Shown here: positions 47,854 to 55,922 of the stretch, piece by piece
Layout: each line of letters opens with the position of its first letter
Position numbering within the stretch: the stretch's first letter is position 1
Source of the DNA: an uncultured Pseudovibrio sp.
Lineage (GTDB): Bacteria > Pseudomonadota > Alphaproteobacteria > Rhizobiales > Stappiaceae
Reading direction: 5' to 3'
Assembly: GCA_947496145.1 (NCBI GenBank)
Contig: CANMBS010000002.1
Location: 211,542 to 275,541, forward strand
DNA length: 64,000 nt
Program-made: the position numbers and the translations under genes
The notes under the pieces: model-generated
Told to the model about the DNA's origin: nothing
Databases searched by the model: none
The model's input: only the letters and a program-made list of their open reading frames with translations

Positions 47854-50445
47854 ATGGAAAAAACGCTTTTCCAATTCATCTGGAAGAACTCGGCACGCTA
47901 TCAAGTGGCGATCCTTCTGGTCACCTTATTGTCCTATCCGGTGAGTTACATCCTGTTGGATCTGCCTAAGAAGATTACCAATGAAGCAATTCAGGGTAGT
48001 AATTTCCCGGTAGAAATTTTCGGCATGCAGCTCGGTCAGATTCAATACCTGGCAGTGCTTTGTATTTTGTTCTTGGTTCTTGTTGTCGTGAGCAACTGCA
48101 TCAAGCTCTACTTAAATGTCTACAAAGGCAGACTGGGCGAGAGGATGCTGCGTCAGTTGCGGTTTGAGCTGTTTCAGCGCGTACTTCGCTTCCGCCTGCC
48201 TCACTTTAAGAAGGTCAGCTCTGGCGAGATCATACCAATGATTACGGCTGAGGTCGAGGATGTTGGTGGTTTTGTTGGCGAAGCGTTCGCTCTGCCTGCC
48301 TATCAGGGGGGGATGCTTGTGGTGCAGGTGGGGTTCATCTTTATGCAAGATCCCCTGCTTGGTTTAGCGGCAATTTCTCTTTATCCGGTTCAGGGATACA
48401 TCATTCCCAAGCTTCAGCAAAAGGTCGTCCGCCTCTCCCGTCAAAGGGTGAAGAATGTGCGCGTAATCGCCGATAAAGTTGGTGAGAGTATCTCAGGTAT
48501 CACTGAAATACACAACAATGACACATCTGCGTGGCATTCTGCAGACCTCTCAGATCGCCTTTACCGAAACTTCCGAATTCGCTTCGATATTTATAATCGC
48601 AAGTATTTCATCAAGTTCGTCAATAACTTCATGAACCAGCTGACACCATTTTTCTTCTACTTTATTGGTGGTTATCTGGTGATCAAGGGGGAATTGAGCA
48701 TTGGTGCACTGATTGCGGTGATTGCTGCTTACAAAGATCTGGCAGGCCCCTGGAAAGAGCTGTTGGCGTACTATCAGATGACAGCAGATGTCTCGGTTAA
48801 ATACCAAACCGTTGTTGAAAATTTTGATCCGCCCGATCTTTACGAGAAAGATCGCCTGCTTGATGATGAAATGAAAACTTTTTCAGGCCCCCTTACGATG
48901 GAAAATCTGGGCTTGTCTGGGGGCGGTACGGGACAGGAAGTCCATGATGTTACATTGACGGTAAAGCCTGGTGAACCTCTGGCAGTAACGGGCATTGATG
49001 GTTCCGGGCGTGCAGAGCTTTTGCAAATGGCTGCTGGCCTGATTTCTCCGACCTCTGGTGCCATTAGTGTCAATCAAACCAATCTTGAAAGCATGCCTGA
49101 AGCCACGCTGGGCCGACAGATTGCATATGTTGGAGGGCACTGCCATGTGTGGACGGGCACCATTCGTGACAATCTGTTTTATGGGTTACGTCATCGACCT
49201 CAGGAGGTTCTTGATTACAAAGGAAGCAATCTGAAAAAACGACAGCGTCAGCTGCGGGAAGCTGTCATGACAAAAAATCCATGTTTCGATTTGAGATCGC
49301 GTTGGGAGGATTACGCTCTGGCCAATGCCACGAGCATGCATGATCTTGAAAATAAGGCGCTTGAGCTATGTAAAATAGCTGGCTTCTCAAGAGATTTATA
49401 TTTGCTGGGCGTTGAGACTGTGATCAGCCTTGGCACTGTGACAGAACCCGGCTGTGAGCTTATGGCGAAACTGGTTGAAGCGCGTAAAGCACTACGGGAG
49501 AAAATTCAAGGCGACACAAAACTCCAGAATCTGGTGGAATTTTGGGACCCGGATACATTTAATCACTCCGCAACACTGGCTCAAAACATATTTTTTGCCA
49601 GTCCCAAAGAACAGTTCATGACGATCGAGCACTTACCAACAGATCCACAAATTGCAAAGTTTCTTAAGGCCACCGGCTTTGACGAAACGCTGACGATGAT
49701 TGGTTTGAAGATCGCAGGCACGATGGTGGAGTTGTTTTCGGACGTCGGTGCAGACAGTGACTTGTTGAACCGTTATTCCTTTATTTCCCGAGAAGACTTA
49801 CCGGAATTTAGCCGTATCGTGGATGGGCAAAAAAGCAGTCGGCGTCCTCAGAAAATCAACGAGGCTGATCGTGTTCGCCTCATTGCATTGGCTCTGAAAT
49901 TGATACCAGCTAAACACCGTCTGGGCATTCTTGACGATGAGATGCACAGGAAGATTGTCGAAGCTCGCGCACAGTTCATGGAAACTGTCGGCAAAGACAA
50001 TGACAGGTTTGAGTTCTTTGATCCTGATACCTACTTGACCACACTCAGTATTGAGAACAATCTGATTTTTGGCCATGCGCGACTTGATCGCCGGGACGCA
50101 AGACAAAAAATCCGGCATGTCTTGCAGGAACTGGTACGCGAGCGAGAGTTGATTGCTCCCATCCGACGGGCAGCTTTCGATTACCAGGTCGGCGTTGCAG
50201 GTGCAAAACTATCCTCACATCAACGAAAAACCATCTGTCTGGTTCGCGCCTTGTTGAAAAATGCTCATATTTACATTCTGGATGAAACGGCCAGCGGTAT
50301 GACTGATGCGGAAGCCGAACTTCGTGAGGGACTGAAATCTCTCATGAAAGATAAAATCTTCTTGTTTGGAGCAAGTAATGAGGCCATCGCTAGGGAGTTT
50401 AATGCGATGATTCACTTAGAAAATGGGAGGGTTATCGAAAGATAA
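47854..50445 (+). CDS. ABC-exporter-like membrane protein with degenerate, segmentally duplicated ATPase region
   Basis: An 863-residue protein. Residues 1-330 form a six-segment ABC exporter membrane domain. The ATPase part is abnormal: Walker A reads GIDGSGRAE (380-388; the essential Lys is Arg and the Ser/Thr is Ala), the signature is LSSHQ (786-790), and Walker B ends normally ILDET (D810, E811). Between lies about 340 residues with three Q-loop-like segments, each lacking the Gln: HVWTGTIRDNLFYG (431-444), FWDPDTFNHSATLAQNIFFA (563-582) and FFDPDTYLTTLSIENNLIFG (721-740). A normal exporter is near 600 residues. It may be a transporter with little ATPase activity or a regulatory form. It heads the operon with the cAMP genes. 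Confidence 0.85.
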   Translation: MEKTLFQFIWKNSARYQVAILLVTLLSYPVSYILLDLPKKITNEAIQGSNFPVEIFGMQLGQIQYLAVLCILFLVLVVVSNCIKLYLNVYKGRLGERMLRQLRFELFQRVLRFRLPHFKKVSSGEIIPMITAEVEDVGGFVGEAFALPAYQGGMLVVQVGFIFMQDPLLGLAAISLYPVQGYIIPKLQQKVVRLSRQRVKNVRVIADKVGESISGITEIHNNDTSAWHSADLSDRLYRNFRIRFDIYNRKYFIKFVNNFMNQLTPFFFYFIGGYLVIKGELSIGALIAVIAAYKDLAGPWKELLAYYQMTADVSVKYQTVVENFDPPDLYEKDRLLDDEMKTFSGPLTMENLGLSGGGTGQEVHDVTLTVKPGEPLAVTGIDGSGRAELLQMAAGLISPTSGAISVNQTNLESMPEATLGRQIAYVGGHCHVWTGTIRDNLFYGLRHRPQEVLDYKGSNLKKRQRQLREAVMTKNPCFDLRSRWEDYALANATSMHDLENKALELCKIAGFSRDLYLLGVETVISLGTVTEPGCELMAKLVEARKALREKIQGDTKLQNLVEFWDPDTFNHSATLAQNIFFASPKEQFMTIEHLPTDPQIAKFLKATGFDETLTMIGLKIAGTMVELFSDVGADSDLLNRYSFISREDLPEFSRIVDGQKSSRRPQKINEADRVRLIALALKLIPAKHRLGILDDEMHRKIVEARAQFMETVGKDNDRFEFFDPDTYLTTLSIENNLIFGHARLDRRDARQKIRHVLQELVRERELIAPIRRAAFDYQVGVAGAKLSSHQRKTICLVRALLKNAHIYILDETASGMTDAEAELREGLKSLMKDKIFLFGASNEAIAREFNAMIHLENGRVIER

Positions 50446-50545
50446 ACTTGACAGGTATGGTGAAATAAAGGCGAGATCATGTGTGCTACAACACAGTTTT
50501 ATGGGGGGCATTCAAGTATGTTCTTCAAATTATTGGGAGGAAAAA

Positions 50546-50986
50546 GTGACTATTGATGCGGAGGTCCAGGCATTAAGCCGTGTCCCTTTGTTTGAAGGGT
50601 TGGAGCCGAGTAAACTGCGTTTACTTGCCTTCATCAGTGATCGCATGGAGTTTCAGGATGGAGAGCACCTGTGTCATCAAGGTGATGACGGTGACAGCGC
50701 GTTTGTTGTGCTTTCCGGAGAAGTTGCAGTGTTCGTAGATGACAATGAGGTCGCTCGCGTTGGGCAATACGCTATTATTGGTGAGATTGCTATCTTATGC
50801 GACGTGCCCAGAACTGCGACGTTAAGATCTGTCGGGACAACGCACATTCTTGCGATCTCAAAGGATGATTTTTTAAAACTCATTGCAGAATTCCCAAGAG
50901 TCTCGCTTGAAATCATGCGAGTTCTGGCACTGCGTCTGGAAAAAACCACCCGGGAACTGGCTCAGGTACGCCCTGCAAACACATGA
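50546..50986 (+). CDS. Stand-alone cyclic nucleotide-binding domain protein
   Basis: A 146-residue protein made of one Crp-type cNMP-binding beta-barrel. The phosphate-binding cassette is GEIAILCDVPRTATL, with the Glu and Arg that hold cyclic nucleotide. There is no DNA-binding domain, so it should act by protein contact. GTG 50546 with GGAGG five bases upstream is chosen; the frame extends to 50423, but that part is not conserved in style and overlaps the ABC gene. It lies between the ABC protein and the hydrolase and cyclase genes, pointing to cAMP control of the membrane protein or transferases. Confidence 0.85.
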   Translation: MTIDAEVQALSRVPLFEGLEPSKLRLLAFISDRMEFQDGEHLCHQGDDGDSAFVVLSGEVAVFVDDNEVARVGQYAIIGEIAILCDVPRTATLRSVGTTHILAISKDDFLKLIAEFPRVSLEIMRVLALRLEKTTRELAQVRPANT

Positions 50987-50999
50987 AAGGCCAATTGAT

Positions 51000-51821
51000 T
51001 TGAACGATTTTTCTCTAAAAATTTGGGGCGTTCGTGGGTCCACAGCTTCAGCTGGTCCTGAAACCCTCAGATACGGTGGAGAAACGACCTGCTTTGAAGT
51101 TCGGGCAGGCGACGTTCTGTTGATGGTCGATTGCGGCTCTGGTGCCCGCAATCTGGGTGATGTGATAATGCGCGGAACGAACCGCGAGATTGACCTGCTT
51201 TTCACTCACACACATCTTGATCACATCTGCGGTCTGCCTTTTTTTGAACCGGCCTATGATCCGACCTTCCGCATAAATGCCATGGCAGGTCATTTTAATG
51301 ACCCATGTGATTTAAAGGACATTATTTGCCGGATAATGTCACCCCCCATTTTCCCGGTAGGGGCCAGTACATTAAGTGCTCTTTCCTTTAAAAGTTTCAG
51401 GGCAGGCGACACCCTCAAGAAAGACAATGGGCTGATAATCAAGACTGTCGCGCTGAACCATCCAGGAGGTGCCTGCGGCTATCGGATTGAGTACATCGGA
51501 AAGTCCATGTGCATCATTACAGATCACGAAATGGGAAGTGCTTCTCATGATAACGCGCTTCTTGAGTTCATTCGTGATGCTGATGTCGTAATCCAGGATG
51601 GTATGTACACCACTCCCGAGTATCCAAGATACAAGGGATGGGGGCATTCCACCTGGGAGCAGGTGATTGAACTTTGTCAGCGTGCAAACGTAAAAACGCC
51701 CGTGATCTTTCATCACGATCCGAGGCGTACAGACGATGAACTGGACGAAATAGGTCTAGCTGCCCAGCAGATGAATCCACGAGCCATCGTGGCTTCTGAA
51801 GGGATGGTATTCCGGCCTTAG
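51000..51821 (+). CDS. Metallo-beta-lactamase-fold hydrolase
   Basis: A 273-residue metal hydrolase. HTHLDH (H70, H72, D74, H75 from the chosen start) is the metal motif; later ligands fit NHPGG, TDHE and FHHDP. The opening IWGVRGSTASAGPETLRYGGETTC is typical of a bacterial subgroup related to RNase Z/PhnP-type enzymes. No signal sequence. The probable start is TTG 51000 with AAAGG upstream; the frame runs further back into the CNBD gene. In this setting a cyclic-nucleotide phosphodiesterase role is plausible but unproven. Confidence 0.82.
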   Translation: MNDFSLKIWGVRGSTASAGPETLRYGGETTCFEVRAGDVLLMVDCGSGARNLGDVIMRGTNREIDLLFTHTHLDHICGLPFFEPAYDPTFRINAMAGHFNDPCDLKDIICRIMSPPIFPVGASTLSALSFKSFRAGDTLKKDNGLIIKTVALNHPGGACGYRIEYIGKSMCIITDHEMGSASHDNALLEFIRDADVVIQDGMYTTPEYPRYKGWGHSTWEQVIELCQRANVKTPVIFHHDPRRTDDELDEIGLAAQQMNPRAIVASEGMVFRP

Positions 51822-51834
51822 ATCCAGCTACCCG

Positions 51835-51904
51835 TCGCTCGCACAAGATCTGATGAAACTGCGAGCGAACCAGCATCTAATAACAAGCATATAGCATCTA
51901 ATAA
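51835..51904 (+). promoter_or_regulatory. Hairpin and 21-base-period direct repeat upstream of the cyclase gene
   Basis: TCGCTCGCA (51835-51843) pairs with TGCGAGCGA (51860-51868), a perfect 9-bp stem. Just after it AGCATCTAATAA occurs twice (51872-51883 and 51893-51904), 21 bases apart, two helical turns. This is the form of a binding site for a dimeric or paired regulator close to the cyclase start at 51928. Confidence 0.45.
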
Positions 51905-51927
51905 GTAGGTGTGACGGGAGACAAGCG

Positions 51928-53412
51928 GTGCCAGTTGGAAGTGAGCCTGACAATTCAGAACCCTCCAAAAAGCGAGGGACAGAGAAAGGGCGGACTGACA
52001 AAAAACACTCTGTGAACCTGAGTGAAAAGTTTCACGCAGTATCTTATAGGGAAAAAGAACCACCCTCGTTCTTTCAGCAATTGAAACGCGGTATTTTGGG
52101 GCCCAGTGCGCCTGATGGTGAACTTCCTTTGCGTGTTCGCCGCGAAGTTGCACGTCAGGAAGCTGCTTCTGAACGTCTCATCGGTATCGTGCAGCTGGGC
52201 GTCATCGTCTTCTTTGCAGGCCTTTACACGCTTGCACCGCGAGCTGAAGGCACAATGGGATTCAATTTTGTTCCCCTCGCATTTTCAATCTACCTCATAT
52301 TCACTCTCATCCGCATCTATGTGTCTTTCAGAACCATGCTGCCCGTCTGGTATCTGGTTCTTTCCATCATGATGGATGTGGCATTACTTGTCGGATTAAT
52401 CTTCTCCTTCCATATCCAGTACGCGCAGCATCCGACCTTTTATCTCAAAGCTCCAACGTTAATGTACCTGTTTTTGTTCATTGCACTCAGGGCACTCCGG
52501 TTTGACCCAAGATACGTCATACTGACGGGTGTTTTCGGGGCGCTGGGCTGGCTTGGTCTTGTGTTTTACGCACTTCTCCATGAGGGAGGCACGACACGGA
52601 TCACGCGCAACTATGTCGAATACCTCACCGGAGAAGCCGTTCTGATTGGTGCAGAGCTGGATAAACTGATCATTATTTTGTCGGTTACAGCATTGCTCGC
52701 ACTTTCCATCCTCAGAGCACGCAGAACCTTTTTCGCAGCGATCAGGCAGAAAAACGCTGTTAAAGATTTGAGCAGGTTCTTCACACCGGAAGTCGCAAGT
52801 TCGATTGTCGATTCAGAAAGCAGACTAAAAGCTGGAACTGGTGAAGTTCGGGAAGTTGCTGTTCTCGTCGTGGATATTCGCTCCTTCACCAAGACCGCAG
52901 CAAAACTTCCACCTGAAACCACTATGAGAATACTGAGCTTGTATCAAAAGAAAGCGGCCAAAGCGATTTTGGGCGAGGGCGGTAAGATCGATAAGTTTCT
53001 TGGAGACGGTATCCTTGCCACATTCGGAGCCGTATCTGATAGTGAAACATATGCGGCAGATGCGTTGCGTGCTGGCGTGGAACTAGCCCATATTCTGGAA
53101 GAAGAAAGCGCCGATCTGGAAGAAGCTGGCTGGCCTATGAAGTTTGAAATCGGGGTTGGCGTTGCCGCTGGACCGGTAAGTGTCGGTGTGGTCGGTGTGC
53201 GTGATCGCTTGGAATTTACGGTTATTGGTGATGCGGTCAACCGTGCTGCAAAGCTTGAGGCTGCCAACAAAGTGCAGGGAACACGTTTCCTCTCCGATGG
53301 AACCACCTATTCCATGGCTCTAAGACAAGGGTATAAGGGAAACCTGATAGATTTAAAGTCTGAGTGTGTTGCGGGAATCAACGGAAAAGTAGACCTTGTG
53401 GCATTGGCTTAG
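51928..53412 (+). CDS. Class III adenylate cyclase with six-segment membrane domain
   Basis: A 494-residue cyclase. A charged cytoplasmic N-terminus (1-80) is followed by about six membrane segments (84-262) and a catalytic domain. Metal aspartates D316 (LVVDIRSFT) and D360 (KFLGDGILATFG), the Lys of GKIDKF and the Asp of VIGDAVNRAAKLE indicate ATP as substrate. GTG start at 51928 behind GGGAGA. It ends the operon with the binding-domain and hydrolase genes, giving synthesis, binding and possible breakdown of cAMP in one transcript. Confidence 0.9.
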   Translation: MPVGSEPDNSEPSKKRGTEKGRTDKKHSVNLSEKFHAVSYREKEPPSFFQQLKRGILGPSAPDGELPLRVRREVARQEAASERLIGIVQLGVIVFFAGLYTLAPRAEGTMGFNFVPLAFSIYLIFTLIRIYVSFRTMLPVWYLVLSIMMDVALLVGLIFSFHIQYAQHPTFYLKAPTLMYLFLFIALRALRFDPRYVILTGVFGALGWLGLVFYALLHEGGTTRITRNYVEYLTGEAVLIGAELDKLIIILSVTALLALSILRARRTFFAAIRQKNAVKDLSRFFTPEVASSIVDSESRLKAGTGEVREVAVLVVDIRSFTKTAAKLPPETTMRILSLYQKKAAKAILGEGGKIDKFLGDGILATFGAVSDSETYAADALRAGVELAHILEEESADLEEAGWPMKFEIGVGVAAGPVSVGVVGVRDRLEFTVIGDAVNRAAKLEAANKVQGTRFLSDGTTYSMALRQGYKGNLIDLKSECVAGINGKVDLVALA

Positions 53413-53522
53413 GAGTGTTTTTCCTTTGCTGGCCGCAGATCCTGCATAGGACTACTTTTAAAGCATTGGGGCAGAAGCTTTAAAGGGTGCGGGGCTAACA
53501 AATAGAATCGGGATGGGATTCC

Positions 53523-54290
53523 ATGCAACTGAACAACGAAATTGCTGCCGTAATAACAGGCGGCTCTTCTGGTCTTGGCGCTGCGACTGCACGCAAATTG
53601 ATGAGCCATGGCGTTAAAGTTACCCTGTTTGATGTGAATGAGGAAGCAGGTAATGCGCTGGCAGAGGAGATCGGCGCAAATTTTGTTAAAGTAGATGTTA
53701 CCAGCGATGAAAGCGTGAAAGCAGGTCTGGATGCAGCTGAAGGAGCGCACGGCCCGGCACGCATTCTCGTCAACTGTGCAGGTATTGCACCTGTTGCAAA
53801 AACAACATCTCGCGGTGAACCGCACCCAATGGACATGTTCCAGACGGTCATCAATGTGAATCTTGTTGGTTCTTACCGCTGTATCTCATTAGCATCCACT
53901 CGCATGGCCGCACTTGATCCACTCACGGAAGATGGTGAGCGCGGTGTGATCATCTCCACCGCTTCAGTTGCAGCCTTCGACGGTCAGATAGGCCAGGCAG
54001 CGTATGCAGCTTCCAAAGGTGGGATTGCTTCTCTCACACTGCCGGTTGCGCGTGATCTGTCCCGGTCCGGTATTCGTGTCATGACTATCGCGCCGGGTAT
54101 CTTTGAAACCCCAATGCTCCGCGGTCTTTCTCAGGAAGTACAGGATTCTCTTGGTCAGCAGGTTCCATTCCCATCCCGTCTGGGTCGTGGTGATGAGTAT
54201 GCGCAGCTGGTTGAAGCGATCTGCACCAATCCAATGCTCAATGGTGAGACCATTCGTCTGGATGGCGCAATCCGCATGGCACCAAAGTAA
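53523..54290 (+). CDS. Short-chain dehydrogenase/reductase, 3-hydroxyacyl-CoA dehydrogenase type II-like
   Basis: A 255-residue SDR. The cofactor site is ITGGSSGLGAAT (10-21), NCAG follows at 84-87, and the active site is N113, S148, Y161 and K165 (YAASKGG). The order of motifs and FDGQIGQAAYAASKGGIASLTLPVARDL match the HSD17B10-type 3-hydroxyacyl-CoA dehydrogenases that oxidise branched or short acyl-CoA with NAD. ATG with GGGATGGGATT upstream. Single gene between the cyclase and the oxidoreductase pair. Confidence 0.88.
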   Translation: MQLNNEIAAVITGGSSGLGAATARKLMSHGVKVTLFDVNEEAGNALAEEIGANFVKVDVTSDESVKAGLDAAEGAHGPARILVNCAGIAPVAKTTSRGEPHPMDMFQTVINVNLVGSYRCISLASTRMAALDPLTEDGERGVIISTASVAAFDGQIGQAAYAASKGGIASLTLPVARDLSRSGIRVMTIAPGIFETPMLRGLSQEVQDSLGQQVPFPSRLGRGDEYAQLVEAICTNPMLNGETIRLDGAIRMAPK

Positions 54291-54304
54291 AATCATGAGC
54301 AATG

Positions 54305-54329
54305 GCCTGAGGGGCAATTCTCCTCAGGC
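54305..54329 (+). terminator. Stem-loop after the SDR gene
   Basis: GCCTGAGG (54305-54312) and CCTCAGGC (54322-54329) form a perfect 8-bp stem with a 9-base loop shortly after the stop. The T-run is absent, so it may act weakly. Confidence 0.5.
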
Positions 54330-54476
54330 TTACACATCGGCGTAAATTCGCTAAACCTATCTAAATGGCCTAAGTCAAAGGTCGACTAAGTGCTTAGAGC
54401 CACATTCGTGCAGCCTCACACCAGTCCTGCTAGTGTTTTCAGATTGTTGATGCAAATCTGATTCCCAGAGACGTTC

Positions 54477-55817
54477 ATGGCCACGTATACAAGCTCTACT
54501 CCGCAGCAATTTTTCGGCGAACTTCCTGCGCAAACCGACATTCTCATCATTGGTGGAGGTGTGATCGGCATCTGCACCGCGTATTGGCTTGCGCAAAAGG
54601 GGGCGAATGTAACGCTCTGTGAGAAGGGACGGGTGGCTGGTGAACAATCGAGCCGCAATTGGGGCTGGGTGCGCCAACAAGGGCGCGATGCTGCCGAACT
54701 GCCAATCTCCATGGAAAGCAATCGCTTGTGGCAGCAACTCATGAAAGAAACGGGCGAAGATCTTGGGTTTCGGCAACACGGTGTTTACTATCTTGCTGAA
54801 ACACCAGAAGAACTCAGAAAGTTCGAAGAGTTTCTTGACCTTGCTAGGCAGCACCAACTCGACACAAGGATGTTGAGCAAAGAAGAAGTCTACGCCCACA
54901 TACCTGGCCGCGAAGGGAAGTGGCTGGGCGGAATGGTGACACCTGGTGATGGACGGGCGGAGCCTTGGGTTGCCGTACCAGCTATTGCACGCGCAGCAGA
55001 ACGCAATGGAGTGAACATTGTTGAAGATTGCGCTGTCAGAACTCTGGAGTTTGAAGGCGGGCAGCTCACAGGTGCTGTGACAGAAAAAGGCCCGGTCAAG
55101 GCAAACCGCGTTTTGATTGCCGCTGGTGCATGGTCTTCTTTATTTGCGCAAAATCTGGGTGTTTCAATGCCTCAATTGTGTGTAAGGGCAACAGTGGCTG
55201 CAACCAGGTCAGCATCAGACCTTTTTATGGGTAATGCAGCAGACAGCACGTTTGCTTTTCGAAAGCGGCTGGACGGCGGTTTCACTCTGGCTGTAGCTGA
55301 TATTCATGACCATTACATTGGCAAGGATTCATTCCGCCATTTCTTCAAATGGCTACCTGCCGTCAAAGCATCCTTCAAGGGTATCTCATTTGGTTTGAAC
55401 CCACCTGCAAACTACCCGGATTCGTGGGCGCACAAACGTCGTTGGACAGGTGATGAGACAACTCCTTTTGAGAAATGTCGCGTACTCAACCCAATACCAA
55501 GCCCGCGAGCCCTCAAACGTATCAAGGAACGTCTGGTCGATCGCTTCCCGCAGCTCAAGGGTCTTGAACTGGAGGAAAGCTGGGCCGGTATGATTGATGC
55601 CATGCCTGATTTCGTGCCGATCATGGATGAAGTCCCGACCCAGAAGGGTGTCTTCATCGCAACGGGCTTTTCTGGTCACGGATTCGGTATTGGACCAGCC
55701 GCAGGGCGTATCATGGCAGATTTGCTTATGGGAAAGCCAGCCGGGCATGACTTATCCCGCTTCAGATACAGTCGTTTCTCCGACGGTTCAAAAATTAAAC
55801 TTGGTCCGTTTCTCTGA
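54477..55817 (+). CDS. FAD-dependent amine/amino-acid oxidoreductase (DAO family), copy 1
   Basis: A 446-residue flavoprotein. The FAD site DILIIGGGVIGICTAYWLAQKGANV...CEKG is near residues 22-50, followed by the conserved block SSRNWGWVRQQGRD, and the C-terminal FAD contact GFSGHGFGIGPAAGR. The family oxidises N-substituted or D-amino acids, passing electrons on to oxygen or the chain; substrate is unassigned. It is a tandem paralog of the following gene, with the same motif spacing and near-identical key blocks. Confidence 0.88.
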   Translation: MATYTSSTPQQFFGELPAQTDILIIGGGVIGICTAYWLAQKGANVTLCEKGRVAGEQSSRNWGWVRQQGRDAAELPISMESNRLWQQLMKETGEDLGFRQHGVYYLAETPEELRKFEEFLDLARQHQLDTRMLSKEEVYAHIPGREGKWLGGMVTPGDGRAEPWVAVPAIARAAERNGVNIVEDCAVRTLEFEGGQLTGAVTEKGPVKANRVLIAAGAWSSLFAQNLGVSMPQLCVRATVAATRSASDLFMGNAADSTFAFRKRLDGGFTLAVADIHDHYIGKDSFRHFFKWLPAVKASFKGISFGLNPPANYPDSWAHKRRWTGDETTPFEKCRVLNPIPSPRALKRIKERLVDRFPQLKGLELEESWAGMIDAMPDFVPIMDEVPTQKGVFIATGFSGHGFGIGPAAGRIMADLLMGKPAGHDLSRFRYSRFSDGSKIKLGPFL

Positions 55818-55922
55818 TCTAGTCAGTGATGCTTATGGGCCTCACATGAAGAAACAGCCAGACAATAAGACTTGGAACAGTCAGGTTGTGAGACAATCCG
55901 CCAGCACCGTTTAACTTGAGTA

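Noticed and set aside
51872..51904. Insertion-sequence target duplication
   Set aside because: The two 12-base copies are only 21 bases apart with no element between them; a binding site is more likely.
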